A stretch of 7,758 nt of DNA from VMCP01 sp964415065 (lineage in GTDB: Bacteria; Bacteroidota; Bacteroidia; NS11-12g; UBA955). Positions 1-6,585 of the stretch are shown in pieces. Numbering within the stretch: the first letter of the stretch is position 1; the number at the start of each line of letters is the position of its first letter. The stretch is taken from NCBI GenBank assembly GCA_964415065.1, contig CAYPYX010000090.1:1-7758 (forward strand). Reading direction: 5' to 3'. A program made the translations under genes and the position numbers. The notes under the pieces were generated by a model, which was not told the origin of the DNA, searched no databases, and was given only the letters and a program-made list of their open reading frames with translations.

Positions 1-1461
1 AAAGAAGCGGGTGAAATCGCTGGTTTGAAAGTGGAACGTATCATTAACGAGCCTACTGCTGCTGCTTTGGCTTACGGTTTAGATAAAATTGATCGCGATA
101 TTAAAATTGCTGTTTACGACTTAGGGGGTGGAACGTTTGACGTTTCTATTCTTGAGTTGGGGGACGGTGTATTCGAGGTAAAATCAACCAATGGTGACAC
201 CCATTTGGGCGGTGATGACTTTGACCAAGTGTTGATCGATTGGATGGCTGACGAGTTCAAAGGCGAAGAAAATATCGACTTAAGAAAAGATCCGATGGCT
301 TTACAACGTTTGAAAGAAGCGGCTGAAAAAGCAAAGATCGAATTGTCTAGCAGCACTGAAACTGACATTAACTTACCTTACATTACGGCTGTTGATGGTG
401 TTCCAAAACACTTAGTGCGCAAATTAACTCGTGCAAAATTTGAACAATTAGCAGATAGCTTGATCAAGCGCACTTTAGAACCTTGCAAACTAGCGTTGAA
501 AGACGCAGGATACTCTGCAAGTCAAATCGACGAAGTAATCTTGGTGGGTGGTTCTACCCGTATACCAGCAATTCAAAAGTTGGTAGAAGATTTCTTTGGT
601 AAAGCTCCATCCAAAGGAGTAAATCCTGATGAGGTTGTGGCAATTGGTGCTGCAATTCAAGGAGGTGTATTAACAGGTGAAGTAAAAGACATCTTGTTGC
701 TTGACGTTACACCTTTGAGTTTGGGTATTGAAACAATGGGCGGTGTAATGACCAAAATGATCGAGTCCAACACAACCATCCCAACCAAAAAGAGCGAAAC
801 ATTCAGTACAGCTGCGGATAATCAACCATCAGTTGAAATTCACGTATTGCAAGGTGAGCGTTCTATGGCTGCTGATAACAAATCGATCGGTCGTTTCATT
901 TTGGACGGAATTCCACCATCACCAAGAGGAGTTCCTCAAATCGAAGTAACTTTCGATATCGACGCAAACGGTATTTTAAGTGTATTCGCTAAAGACAAAG
1001 CAACCGGTAAAGAGCAAAAAATTCGAATTGAAGCAAGTTCTGGTTTGTCGAAAGATGAAATCGAAAAAATGCGTAAAGAAGCAGAATTGAATGCTGAAGC
1101 GGATAAAAAACGCAAAGAAGAAATCGATACTGTGAACGCCGCAGATAGCTTGGTTTTCCAAACTGAAAAGCAGTTGAAAGAGTACGGTGATAAAATTCCA
1201 GCAGACAAAAAAGCACCAATCGAAGATGCAATGGCAAAATTGAAAGAGGCGGTTGCTGCCAAGAATTTAACCGATATCGAAGTTCACACAAAAACCTTAA
1301 ACGACGCTTGGAGCGTAGCGAGTCAAGATTTGTATAATGCTACTCAAGGCGATGCGAATGCGGCTGGCGATGCTGGTGCTGGTGCCGGTGCTGCTGGCAA
1401 CGGTGCATCAGGTAATGCTGGCGACGAAATCCAAGACGTTGATTTCGAAGAAGTGAAATAA
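1..1461 (+). CDS. dnaK: Molecular chaperone DnaK (Hsp70), 5'-truncated by the window edge
   Basis: ATP-driven cytosolic chaperone that binds exposed hydrophobic peptides, working with DnaJ and GrpE. The reading frame is open from base 1, so the gene enters from outside. 486 residues are present, and aligning the INEPTAAALAYG motif with E. coli DnaK suggests about 154 N-terminal residues are missing. Numbering from base 1, the visible parts are the catalytic Glu of NEPT (17), the phosphate-2 loop DLGGGTFD (40-47) with its Thr, the adenosine-motif GGSTR (183-187), the interdomain linker DILLLDVTPL (230-239), the beta substrate-binding domain (about 240-348), the alpha-helical lid (about 349-445), and a Gly/Ala-rich disordered tail (about 449-475) ending in acidic DVDFEEVK, the usual Hsp70 C-terminal type. 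Nothing looks broken. No dnaJ or grpE follows, and a strong terminator ends the unit. Identity is effectively certain. The first in-window start-like codon (TTG at 25) is internal, not the true start. Confidence 0.98.
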   Translation, partial: KEAGEIAGLKVERIINEPTAAALAYGLDKIDRDIKIAVYDLGGGTFDVSILELGDGVFEVKSTNGDTHLGGDDFDQVLIDWMADEFKGEENIDLRKDPMALQRLKEAAEKAKIELSSSTETDINLPYITAVDGVPKHLVRKLTRAKFEQLADSLIKRTLEPCKLALKDAGYSASQIDEVILVGGSTRIPAIQKLVEDFFGKAPSKGVNPDEVVAIGAAIQGGVLTGEVKDILLLDVTPLSLGIETMGGVMTKMIESNTTIPTKKSETFSTAADNQPSVEIHVLQGERSMAADNKSIGRFILDGIPPSPRGVPQIEVTFDIDANGILSVFAKDKATGKEQKIRIEASSGLSKDEIEKMRKEAELNAEADKKRKEEIDTVNAADSLVFQTEKQLKEYGDKIPADKKAPIEDAMAKLKEAVAAKNLTDIEVHTKTLNDAWSVASQDLYNATQGDANAAGDAGAGAGAAGNGASGNAGDEIQDVDFEEVK

Positions 1462-1501
1462 GTATAAAACCTATACTCAAATGTACGTTTCATAAAAACA
1501 A

Positions 1502-1509
1502 TACATTTG
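1502..1509 (+). promoter_or_regulatory. TAnnTTTG match in the dnaK 3' UTR, doubtful promoter
   Basis: TACATTTG matches the Bacteroidota -7 consensus TAnnTTTG. No TTG -33 element lies at the expected 17-23 base distance. A transcript from here would run directly into the terminator hairpin at 1522. It could be a chance match in AT-rich DNA. Confidence 0.2.
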
Positions 1510-1521
1510 CACAATCATGCG

Positions 1522-1551
1522 AAGGCCGCCTCAATTGAGGCGGCCTTTTTT
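1522..1551 (+). terminator. Rho-independent terminator of dnaK
   Basis: Perfect 11-bp stem AAGGCCGCCTC / GAGGCGGCCTT (1522-1532 and 1537-1547) with an AATT loop. The stem is followed by T residues to 1551 (six consecutive Ts counting the stem's last two), then A and TT. It lies 60 bases after the dnaK stop. The opposite strand lacks a comparable T-run, so it should act mainly in the plus direction. A second small repeat, AGTATA (1461-1466) / TATACT (1472-1477), overlaps the dnaK stop and is probably too weak to matter. Confidence 0.92.
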
Positions 1552-1582
1552 ATTCTGCATCCTCAACTCTAGCATTTTTTTG

Positions 1583-1590
1583 TACTTTTG
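1583..1590 (+). promoter_or_regulatory. -7 promoter box for the lipoprotein gene at 1594
   Basis: TACTTTTG is an exact match to the TAnnTTTG -7 element of the Bacteroidota housekeeping sigma factor. It sits between the dnaK terminator and the next gene, where a promoter is required. I see no clear TTG -33 element. The predicted transcription start falls about at the ATG at 1594, so the mRNA would be leaderless or would use the later ATG at 1615. Confidence 0.6.
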
Positions 1591-1593
1591 CTA

Positions 1594-2289
1594 ATGGTGA
1601 ACAAACCATCAAAAATGAATTTCAAATTATCCCAAAACAATACCGCATTTTCCAACAAACCGTTGAGCAAAATATTTATTTGGTTGACCATTTTTGCAAG
1701 CATTGCACAATTTCAATCTTGTGGCAACTCCGAAGAAACTGATTCTTCAGGAGTTGATACTTCCCAAACCTCAGAAAAAGCAAATTCTGCGGTAGACACC
1801 ATTGAAACTAGCGGCATCGTTGAAGGAGATCTAACGGCAAATGAGTTGGATAGTTTCCGAATGCGTAGAGCGTTTCAAGTGGCTGCCAACGAATTTACCA
1901 TGGGTTACGATCAAGGAAATTGGGATGCATTTTTGGCTCACTTACATCCATCGATTATTCAAGCCAATGGAGGAAGTACGAATTTCAAACAAAAATTGAA
2001 GGAAATTAAACTACAAGATACATTCAAATATGAACGCATTGTTTCTGGTCCCGTAAAAAGCATGATGGCTATGCGCGACTCCAGAGGGAATATTACAGGA
2101 TGGTATTGCTTAATGCCGGTTCGTAGATGGTTGAAAGGTAGACCCGAATCAGAATTTCAACTGCAATGGATTGCTGGACAATCTCTCAACAACGGCAAAA
2201 CCGTTCATTTTATTGACGTTACAAAAGTCCCCAAGGAAAAAATATCTCAGATTATGCCCGATTTAATTCCATTATTGGACCGAGGTTGA
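1594..2289 (+). CDS. Putative lipoprotein of unknown function
   Basis: Not recognised as a named family. Counting from the ATG at 1594, a long polar N-region (KMNFKLSQNN...) is followed by a hydrophobic stretch FIWLTIFASIA and then QFQSC, giving a probable lipidated Cys43 with a Bacteroidota-style loose lipobox. After the Cys comes GNSEETD and a Ser/Thr/Asp/Glu-rich linker to about residue 80. The acidic residues just after the Cys recall the surface-export signals described for Bacteroidota lipoproteins, so the protein may face outward (inference). The rest (about 85-231) is a compact soluble domain containing GNWDAFLAHLHP. The pattern of an alpha-helical start followed by strands could be an NTF2/SnoaL-like fold, but this is only a guess. 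Start choice is uncertain: an in-frame TAG at 1570 bounds it, and TTG 1588, ATG 1594, GTG 1597 and ATG 1615 are candidates. The 1615 start gives 224 residues and Cys36. The gene is monocistronic. Confidence 0.8.
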   Translation: MVNKPSKMNFKLSQNNTAFSNKPLSKIFIWLTIFASIAQFQSCGNSEETDSSGVDTSQTSEKANSAVDTIETSGIVEGDLTANELDSFRMRRAFQVAANEFTMGYDQGNWDAFLAHLHPSIIQANGGSTNFKQKLKEIKLQDTFKYERIVSGPVKSMMAMRDSRGNITGWYCLMPVRRWLKGRPESEFQLQWIAGQSLNNGKTVHFIDVTKVPKEKISQIMPDLIPLLDRG

Positions 2290-2311
2290 TGATTTTAAAT
2301 CGAACATTATA

Positions 2312-2341
2312 CGAAGTTTAGTTTTCAAGAAGACAACTTCG
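2312..2341 (+). terminator. Candidate hairpin between convergent lipoprotein genes
   Basis: CGAAGTT (2312-2318) pairs with AACTTCG (2335-2341). Inside it GTTTT (2321-2325) pairs with AAGAC (2330-2334) with one G-U wobble, leaving a CAAG loop and a two-base bulge. It begins 22 bases after the stop of the upstream lipoprotein gene, a sensible place for a terminator. No T-run follows, so intrinsic termination is unproven. The rest of the 143-base gap to the convergent gene shows only weak short repeats. Confidence 0.35.
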
Positions 2342-2432
2342 GGATGTTAAATAATTAGTTGTTATTTGCTTCTAGCTTGACTGCGGATACGGGAAGCGAC
2401 TGCAGGCATAATGCAACTTGCCTAAAGATCCT

Positions 2433-3491
2433 CTATCGAATAAAATTCAGCGGCGCGGTATACACATTTTTCTGTAAATAAGTTACCGAATTGGGGTCCA
2501 TGGGAACATTCACCACTTGCTGCATACTACGAGCAGCAAACAACCCAAATCCATTTTGCACATTGGAATATTCTGCCTGTTTTTGCACAATTCCAATTGC
2601 TGGTTCGTTCACCGAAATGTAATCAACCAAAGTTTGATTTCCGCCGTAATACTGCATTCCAACTGACTTGATTCGACGTACTATATTATCTGAAGTGTCG
2701 GTCAAATAGGTGGACAGAAATTGATAAAACGCGGTGCGTTCAATCTGATGAATTACGGTTGGCATGGGTGCGCCAGCCCCAACTTGTGGCATTCTATAAT
2801 TTGTTATTACGTTCCATCTCAAATTTTTTGTTTCGAGAAGCGAGGTATCTTTGCGATTGAATTCCTGAACTTCAACCAACATTTTAATGTCGTAGGCGTA
2901 AGAATTAATTGCAGGAACGTACGAAATGAAAATATAATTTGCTCCCAATGAAAAAATAGGATTGGAAGTTCTAAATGGCGCTTCAATCTTGGTTTTCCCT
3001 AATGTGTAGGTTACTGCTTTGGCAATTTGACCTGTTTTTCCACTTTCCACAACCAGTTCATACATTTCATTTTCATATACTGGATCAGTCATTTTGTACA
3101 AGTAATTTACATCATTTGCAAATATTCCTGAGTCTTTTGAAATTTCATTTACTCGGGTAAGTATGTATTCTTCGCCTGTTTTACTGCGAATTATCTTTAC
3201 GGTAACGGATTCCAAATACAAACTATCGGAATTCTTTGCAATCATTAAAGCAGATCCGGCTTCATTCAAAAACGCCTTATTTACTTTAATATACTGTTCG
3301 GATTGATTTGCATCTAACAAACCATACAAAATCATGGTTTCTTTCCAATCGGCATTAATGTCGACTTCATTATCGCAAGCAGAGACCGATAATCCCAAGA
3401 AAATCAAAACAATAAACCATTTAGAAACGGAAGAACGACCCGAATTTTTAAGGATAAAACGCAAGCGTTCTAGGGACTTTGGAAACAACAT
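2433..3491 (-). CDS. Putative outer-membrane-associated lipoprotein, DUF4249-like
   Basis: 352 residues. An unusually long basic N-region (residues 1-24, with several Lys and Arg) precedes the hydrophobic core WFIVLIFLGLSV and the lipobox VSAC, giving a lipidated Cys39 followed by DNEVDIN. The mature part carries the pattern YGLLDANQSEQYIKVNKAFL (about 56-75). This resembles Bacteroidota lipoproteins usually grouped with DUF4249, which are mostly beta-strand proteins of unknown function often found beside TonB-dependent receptors. The assignment rests on recall of this pattern and is moderate. No receptor gene is adjacent here, so the gene stands alone. The ATG at 3491 is the first possible start after an in-frame TAA at 3515-3513, and no other Met precedes the lipobox. 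It converges with the upstream lipoprotein gene and diverges from panB across 92 bases. Confidence 0.85.
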   Translation of the reverse strand: MLFPKSLERLRFILKNSGRSSVSKWFIVLIFLGLSVSACDNEVDINADWKETMILYGLLDANQSEQYIKVNKAFLNEAGSALMIAKNSDSLYLESVTVKIIRSKTGEEYILTRVNEISKDSGIFANDVNYLYKMTDPVYENEMYELVVESGKTGQIAKAVTYTLGKTKIEAPFRTSNPIFSLGANYIFISYVPAINSYAYDIKMLVEVQEFNRKDTSLLETKNLRWNVITNYRMPQVGAGAPMPTVIHQIERTAFYQFLSTYLTDTSDNIVRRIKSVGMQYYGGNQTLVDYISVNEPAIGIVQKQAEYSNVQNGFGLFAARSMQQVVNVPMDPNSVTYLQKNVYTAPLNFIR

Positions 3492-3496
3492 CTTTC

Positions 3497-3504
3497 CAAA
3501 ATTA
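3497..3504 (-). promoter_or_regulatory. -7 promoter box for the DUF4249-like gene
   Basis: On the minus strand this reads TAATTTTG, an exact TAnnTTTG match. Only five bases (GAAAG) separate it from the ATG at 3491. Because that start is bounded by a close upstream in-frame stop, the predicted mRNA leader is only about 2-3 bases. No TTG is seen at the -33 position. Confidence 0.55.
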
Positions 3505-3583
3505 CGATTTTGTTATCATTTTTTCGGGGGAAATGAGTACGAATTCCGAAATTATGACAAATATTGCAGTTAAATACACGCAA

Positions 3584-4399
3584 ATGTCGGTTCATAAAGA
3601 AATTAAAAAAGTCACCACCCATGTTTTAATCGAAATGAAACAACGTGGTGAAAAGATATCCATGCTTACGGCTTACGATTATTCATTGGCAACCATTGTG
3701 GATGATGCTGGAATCGATGTAATATTGGTGGGTGATAGCGCTTCTAACGTTATGGCTGGTCATGAAACTACACTTCCAATCACGTTGGATCAAATGATTT
3801 ACCACGCTTCCAGTGTGGTTCGTGGAATCAATCGTGCTTTGGTCGTAGTTGATTTACCTTTTGGTTCCTACCAGGGTAACTCCAAAGTGGCTTTAGACAG
3901 CGCGATTCGAATCATGAAAGAAAGCGGAGCTCATGCCATCAAAATGGAAGGCGGTGAAGAAATATTGGAGAGCGTAAAACGAATTTTAACTGCCGGCGTT
4001 CCAGTTATGGGACATTTGGGACTTACACCTCAAAGTATTTATAAATTCGGAACCTATACGGTTCGTGCAACTGAGGACGCAGAAGCGGAGAAATTAATTG
4101 CAGATAGCAAATTGTTGGAGCAAGCAGGTTGTTTTGCTTTGGTTCTTGAAAAAATCCCTGCAGATTTAGCGCGTAAAGTAGCTGCGAATTTAACCATTCC
4201 AGTTATTGGAATTGGTGCCGGAAATGGTGTGGACGGACAAGTATTAGTTTTGCACGACATGCTGGGCATCACCAAGCAGTTCAATCCTCGTTTTTTGCGT
4301 AGATATTTAAACTTGTACGACTCAATTCATGGAGCCGTGAGTCAATACATCGAAGATGTAAAAAGTGTGGATTTCCCTAATGAGAAGGAGCAGTATTGA
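3584..4399 (+). CDS. panB: 3-methyl-2-oxobutanoate hydroxymethyltransferase (PanB)
   Basis: Transfers a hydroxymethyl group from 5,10-methylene-tetrahydrofolate to 2-oxoisovalerate, making ketopantoate, the first committed step of pantothenate and coenzyme A synthesis. It is a cytosolic TIM-barrel enzyme that forms decamers in E. coli. From the ATG at 3584 the protein has 271 residues, normal for the family. Visible are TAYDYS (29-34), the Mg-binding Asp51 in VGDS, Asp90 in VDLPF with the same 39-residue spacing as in E. coli, K120 and E122 in IKMEGG, GHLGLTPQS (143-151) and the catalytic-region Glu189 in LEKIP. The C-terminus ends DFPNEKEQY, as I recall for Bacteroidota homologues. In-frame ATGs at 3533 and 3554 and a longer frame to 3479 exist, but family homology begins at MSVHKE, so 3584 is preferred. 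No SD and no clear -7 box precede it. panC and panD are not in the window. Confidence 0.97.
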   Translation: MSVHKEIKKVTTHVLIEMKQRGEKISMLTAYDYSLATIVDDAGIDVILVGDSASNVMAGHETTLPITLDQMIYHASSVVRGINRALVVVDLPFGSYQGNSKVALDSAIRIMKESGAHAIKMEGGEEILESVKRILTAGVPVMGHLGLTPQSIYKFGTYTVRATEDAEAEKLIADSKLLEQAGCFALVLEKIPADLARKVAANLTIPVIGIGAGNGVDGQVLVLHDMLGITKQFNPRFLRRYLNLYDSIHGAVSQYIEDVKSVDFPNEKEQY

Positions 4400-4414
4400 T
4401 TTAAAAGCTGCAGG

Positions 4415-4445
4415 TGTAATTGGTTGATAGGCGTCATCAATTACA
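4415..4445. repeat. Inverted repeat just downstream of panB
   Basis: TGTAATTG (4415-4422) is the exact reverse complement of CAATTACA (4438-4445). An alternative pairing uses TTGAT (4424-4428) with ATCAA (4436-4440). It starts 16 bases after the panB stop and has no T-run. It may be an RNA stem in the panB 3' UTR or a chance repeat. Confidence 0.4.
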
Positions 4446-4460
4446 GGATTATTGGTAGTC

Positions 4461-4480
4461 AAATTTTAAAAATAAAATTT
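4461..4480. repeat. AT-only inverted repeat
   Basis: AAATTTTA (4461-4468) and TAAAATTT (4473-4480) are perfect reverse complements around an AAAA spacer. All pairs are A-T, so an RNA stem would be weak. It could be a protein-binding site, or chance in AT-rich DNA. Confidence 0.3.
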
Positions 4481-4498
4481 AGATATTCAATAAGACTC

Positions 4499-4540
4499 AT
4501 AAAGAGAAAGGGCTTCCCACGGGAAGCCCTTTCTCTTTAT
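4499..4540. terminator. Bidirectional terminator shared by panB and the nif3/zinc-ribbon operon
   Basis: A perfect 20-bp inverted repeat with a two-base apex (AC) spans this interval. Its centre is GGGCTTCCC-AC-GGGAAGCCC, flanked on both sides by A-rich/T-rich arms, so each strand reads a GC-rich stem followed by TTTCTCTTT. It lies between two convergent units, 99 bases after the panB stop and 77 bases after the zinc-ribbon stop, where one element can end both transcripts. The T-tract is interrupted by C. The remaining sequence of the 218-base gap shows nothing but the two repeats listed separately. Confidence 0.9.
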
Positions 4541-4617
4541 AGAAACTCGTTGTATCATTACACTACCGTTTGACCCTATCCATTTTAATTGGGTTTGGAT
4601 CCAACAATAAGCAACGT

Positions 4618-5412
4618 TTACTTTGCAGTTAAACGCATTTTTCTGCGTGTTGGTTTTTCAACTACTTCTTCGTTTTGCGCTGCAATACCAGAAATCGTTT
4701 GGTCAACTAAAATTCTACCGCAATGTTCGCAGTCTGTAATTTTAATGTGAGCGCGAATATCGCTGTGACGTTGAGGTGGAACTTTAGAGAAACAACCTCC
4801 GCAAGATCCACGCATGATCGGAGCAACTGCCACACCGTTTTTCATGTTCTCACGAATACGGTTGTAAGCACGTGCCAAACGCTCATCCAACTTCTTCATA
4901 GCCGCTTCACGGTCTTTGTTGTATTTCGCGATTTCCTCTTCATTCTCTTTTTCAATCTCAGTCAGTTCTGCTTTTTTGAATTCCAAATCCGCTTTTCTGC
5001 TTTCTAAAGAAGTTTGAGTTGAAGTTAACAATTCAGTTTTGGAATCAATTTGCTTTCCGTAATCACGGATGCGCTTTTCAGCAGCTAGGATTTCCAAACC
5101 TGCGATTTCCTTTTCTTTATCAATCGCTTCGTATTCGCGGCTATTCTTGATGTTGTTCAACTGTTCGTTGTACTTCTCAATAGAACGCTGAAAATCTTTG
5201 ATAGCATTGCGCTTGTGGGAAATCTCAGTATTGTAATCATCGATTTCAGATTGTATGTGCTGAACACGGGTTTCAAGACCGGTAATTTCGTCTTCTAAAT
5301 CGGAAACTTCCATTGGCAACTCCCCCAAAACCGCTCTCAAAGAGTCAATCTTGTTGTCGATTTGCTGCAACTTCCAAAGGTCTTGTAGTTTTTTTTCTAC
5401 GGTTACGTCCAT
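4618..5412 (-). CDS. Coiled-coil C4-type zinc-ribbon protein (COG1579 family)
   Basis: 264 residues. A long charged heptad-type coiled coil covers about residues 5-190 and includes NNIKNSREYEAIDKEKE (86-102), the conserved hairpin-turn signature of COG1579. It is followed by a C-terminal zinc ribbon with two CxxC knuckles, Cys204/Cys207 (CGGC) and Cys228/Cys231 (CEHC). A basic tail (RRKMRLTAK) ends the protein. The family is described as a possible nucleic-acid-binding zinc-ribbon protein; in Chlamydia a relative, CdsZ, is linked to type III secretion. The exact role in Bacteroidota is not established. There is no signal peptide, so it should be cytosolic. The ATG follows the nif3 stop by one base (TAG-C-ATG), so it is surely co-transcribed and probably translationally coupled. 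No SD is visible. All four metal ligands are intact. Confidence 0.95.
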   Translation of the reverse strand: MDVTVEKKLQDLWKLQQIDNKIDSLRAVLGELPMEVSDLEDEITGLETRVQHIQSEIDDYNTEISHKRNAIKDFQRSIEKYNEQLNNIKNSREYEAIDKEKEIAGLEILAAEKRIRDYGKQIDSKTELLTSTQTSLESRKADLEFKKAELTEIEKENEEEIAKYNKDREAAMKKLDERLARAYNRIRENMKNGVAVAPIMRGSCGGCFSKVPPQRHSDIRAHIKITDCEHCGRILVDQTISGIAAQNEEVVEKPTRRKMRLTAK

Positions 5413-5413
5413 G

Positions 5414-6526
5414 CTATATAAAATATTGTACTGGGTTGGTTATAGATTGTGCAAAAATGGTTGCAAAAGTACGGAATTTTTTTGATAAAATCTCAGCAAT
5501 CAGATCAATAGTGTATTTTTCCGACTCGAAATGACCAATATCACACAACAACATGCGATTTTCAGAGTCGAAAAACTCGTGATACTTCACATCAGCCGTT
5601 ACGTAGGCGTCACAGCCTTGCGCTAATGCCATCTTAGTTAAAAAACTTCCAGAACCGCCACAAACCGCCACTTTTTTAACCTTCTTTTCGGGGGATTTTA
5701 GTGGCGTAAACTTCACTAGAGGCAGTTCCATCGATTGTTTTAGGTGACCTAAAAATTCATCAACTGTCTTTTCTTCCGGCAAATACCCCAACAATCCACT
5801 GCCAACCTCCTGCCATTCGTTTTCCAATCGAATTAAATCGTATGCTACCTCTTCATAAGGATGCGCTTGTTTCATTGCTGTCAGTACTTGAGAAACAGCG
5901 TGCTCCGGCAAAATCACTTCCAATCGAACTTCTTCTTCGCGACTTCGAACCCCTTGAGTTCCGGTAAACGGATTAGCGCCCGACATGGGCTTAAACGTCC
6001 CCAAACCTTGACCTTGAAAACTACATTCACTGTAATTGCCTATTCGTCCCGCACCGGCAGCAAACACAGCTTCCGAAATCAATTCTACAAAATCCACCGG
6101 CGTGTAAACCTGTAATTTTAATAGTTTTCCTTTTTTAGGGGATAAAATGGACGTACGCTCTAAACCCAACTTTTCTGCAATTTTTGAATTCACACCGGAA
6201 TGTAAAACGTTATCGAGATTGGTGTGAATTGCATACAAAGCGATATCATTTTTAACAGCCATTTCAACGGTTCGTTCCACATAATTACTTCCCGTCAGGC
6301 GTTTGAGTCCCCCGAAAACAATAGGATGATGCGAAATAATCAAATCGCAGTTTTTGTATATGGCTTCTTGAACCACATCTTCGGTGCAATCTAAGCTGAT
6401 CAAGGCCTGATGAATCATTTTATTTCGGTTTCCCACCAACAACCCGCTGTTGTCGTATGATTCTTGCAGGGATGGTGGCGCAATAGTTTCTAGGTAGGCA
6501 ATAATTTCGCTGAGTTTTTCGGCCAT
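5414..6526 (-). CDS. Nif3-like dinuclear metal centre protein, long YqfO-type form
   Basis: 370 residues, the long form of the family. The two halves of the Nif3 fold (about 1-130 and 240-370) are separated by a CutA/PII-like insertion (about 135-235) containing GAGRIGNYSECSF (158-170) and HPYEEVAYD (222-230). Expected dinuclear metal ligands are present: His66 and His67 in SHHP, His101 and Asp105 in HTNLD, His332 and Glu335 in GHFESE. CGGSGSF (289-295) is a conserved loop. The family is often auto-annotated as GTP cyclohydrolase 1 type 2, but the physiological reaction is not settled, so I avoid that name. The ATG at 6526 is certain because an in-frame TGA lies at 6532-6530, one codon upstream. 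First gene of a two-gene operon with the zinc-ribbon gene, a pairing I recall as recurrent in Bacteroidota and other phyla. Cytosolic, no signal peptide. Confidence 0.95.
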   Translation of the reverse strand: MAEKLSEIIAYLETIAPPSLQESYDNSGLLVGNRNKMIHQALISLDCTEDVVQEAIYKNCDLIISHHPIVFGGLKRLTGSNYVERTVEMAVKNDIALYAIHTNLDNVLHSGVNSKIAEKLGLERTSILSPKKGKLLKLQVYTPVDFVELISEAVFAAGAGRIGNYSECSFQGQGLGTFKPMSGANPFTGTQGVRSREEEVRLEVILPEHAVSQVLTAMKQAHPYEEVAYDLIRLENEWQEVGSGLLGYLPEEKTVDEFLGHLKQSMELPLVKFTPLKSPEKKVKKVAVCGGSGSFLTKMALAQGCDAYVTADVKYHEFFDSENRMLLCDIGHFESEKYTIDLIAEILSKKFRTFATIFAQSITNPVQYFI

Positions 6527-6530
6527 GATT

Positions 6531-6560
6531 CAAATTTCAGTGAATTGGAATGAATATCAA
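6531..6560 (-). promoter_or_regulatory. Candidate -33/-7 promoter of the nif3/zinc-ribbon operon
   Basis: On the minus strand TTG (6560-6558) is followed after 19 bases by GAAATTTG (6538-6531). The second box differs from TAnnTTTG only at its first base, and the spacing fits the -33/-7 pattern of Bacteroidota. The box ends four bases (AATC) before the ATG at 6526, predicting a leader of one or two bases. Confidence 0.45.
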
Positions 6561-6577
6561 AGCAATTGAAAAAAAAC

Positions 6578-6585
6578 TACCTTTG
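6578..6585 (+). promoter_or_regulatory. -7 promoter box for the RlmI-like methyltransferase gene
   Basis: TACCTTTG is an exact TAnnTTTG match and ends five bases (CTGCT) before the GTG start at 6591. The expected -33 TTG is not found at 17-23 bases upstream; the nearest TTGs are about 9 and 30 bases away. It faces away from the nif3 promoter within the same 64-base gap. Confidence 0.5.

Noticed and set aside
936..1291. Overlapping minus-strand open frames of about 60-108 codons inside dnaK
   Set aside because: They are antisense to strongly conserved DnaK coding sequence, and their low-complexity Ser/Phe/Leu-rich translations are typical of shadow frames.
1345..1425. Gly/Ala-rich repetitive tract in dnaK as a possible tandem repeat
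   Set aside because: A low-complexity disordered tail is normal before the C-terminal acidic motif of DnaK, and the DNA is not an exact tandem repeat.
3479..3583. N-terminal extension of PanB (METTSFQ... or MSTNSEI...)
   Set aside because: Family homology begins at MSVHKE, the extension overlaps the divergent gene's start and promoter, and it has no conserved content.
5861..6115. 84-codon plus-strand frame inside nif3
   Set aside because: Antisense to the Nif3 insertion domain, with no homology or start signal seen.
5414..6526. Naming the Nif3-like protein GTP cyclohydrolase 1 type 2
   Set aside because: The name spreads by automatic annotation. The metal ligands are present, but nothing in the sequence shows GTP cyclohydrolase activity.
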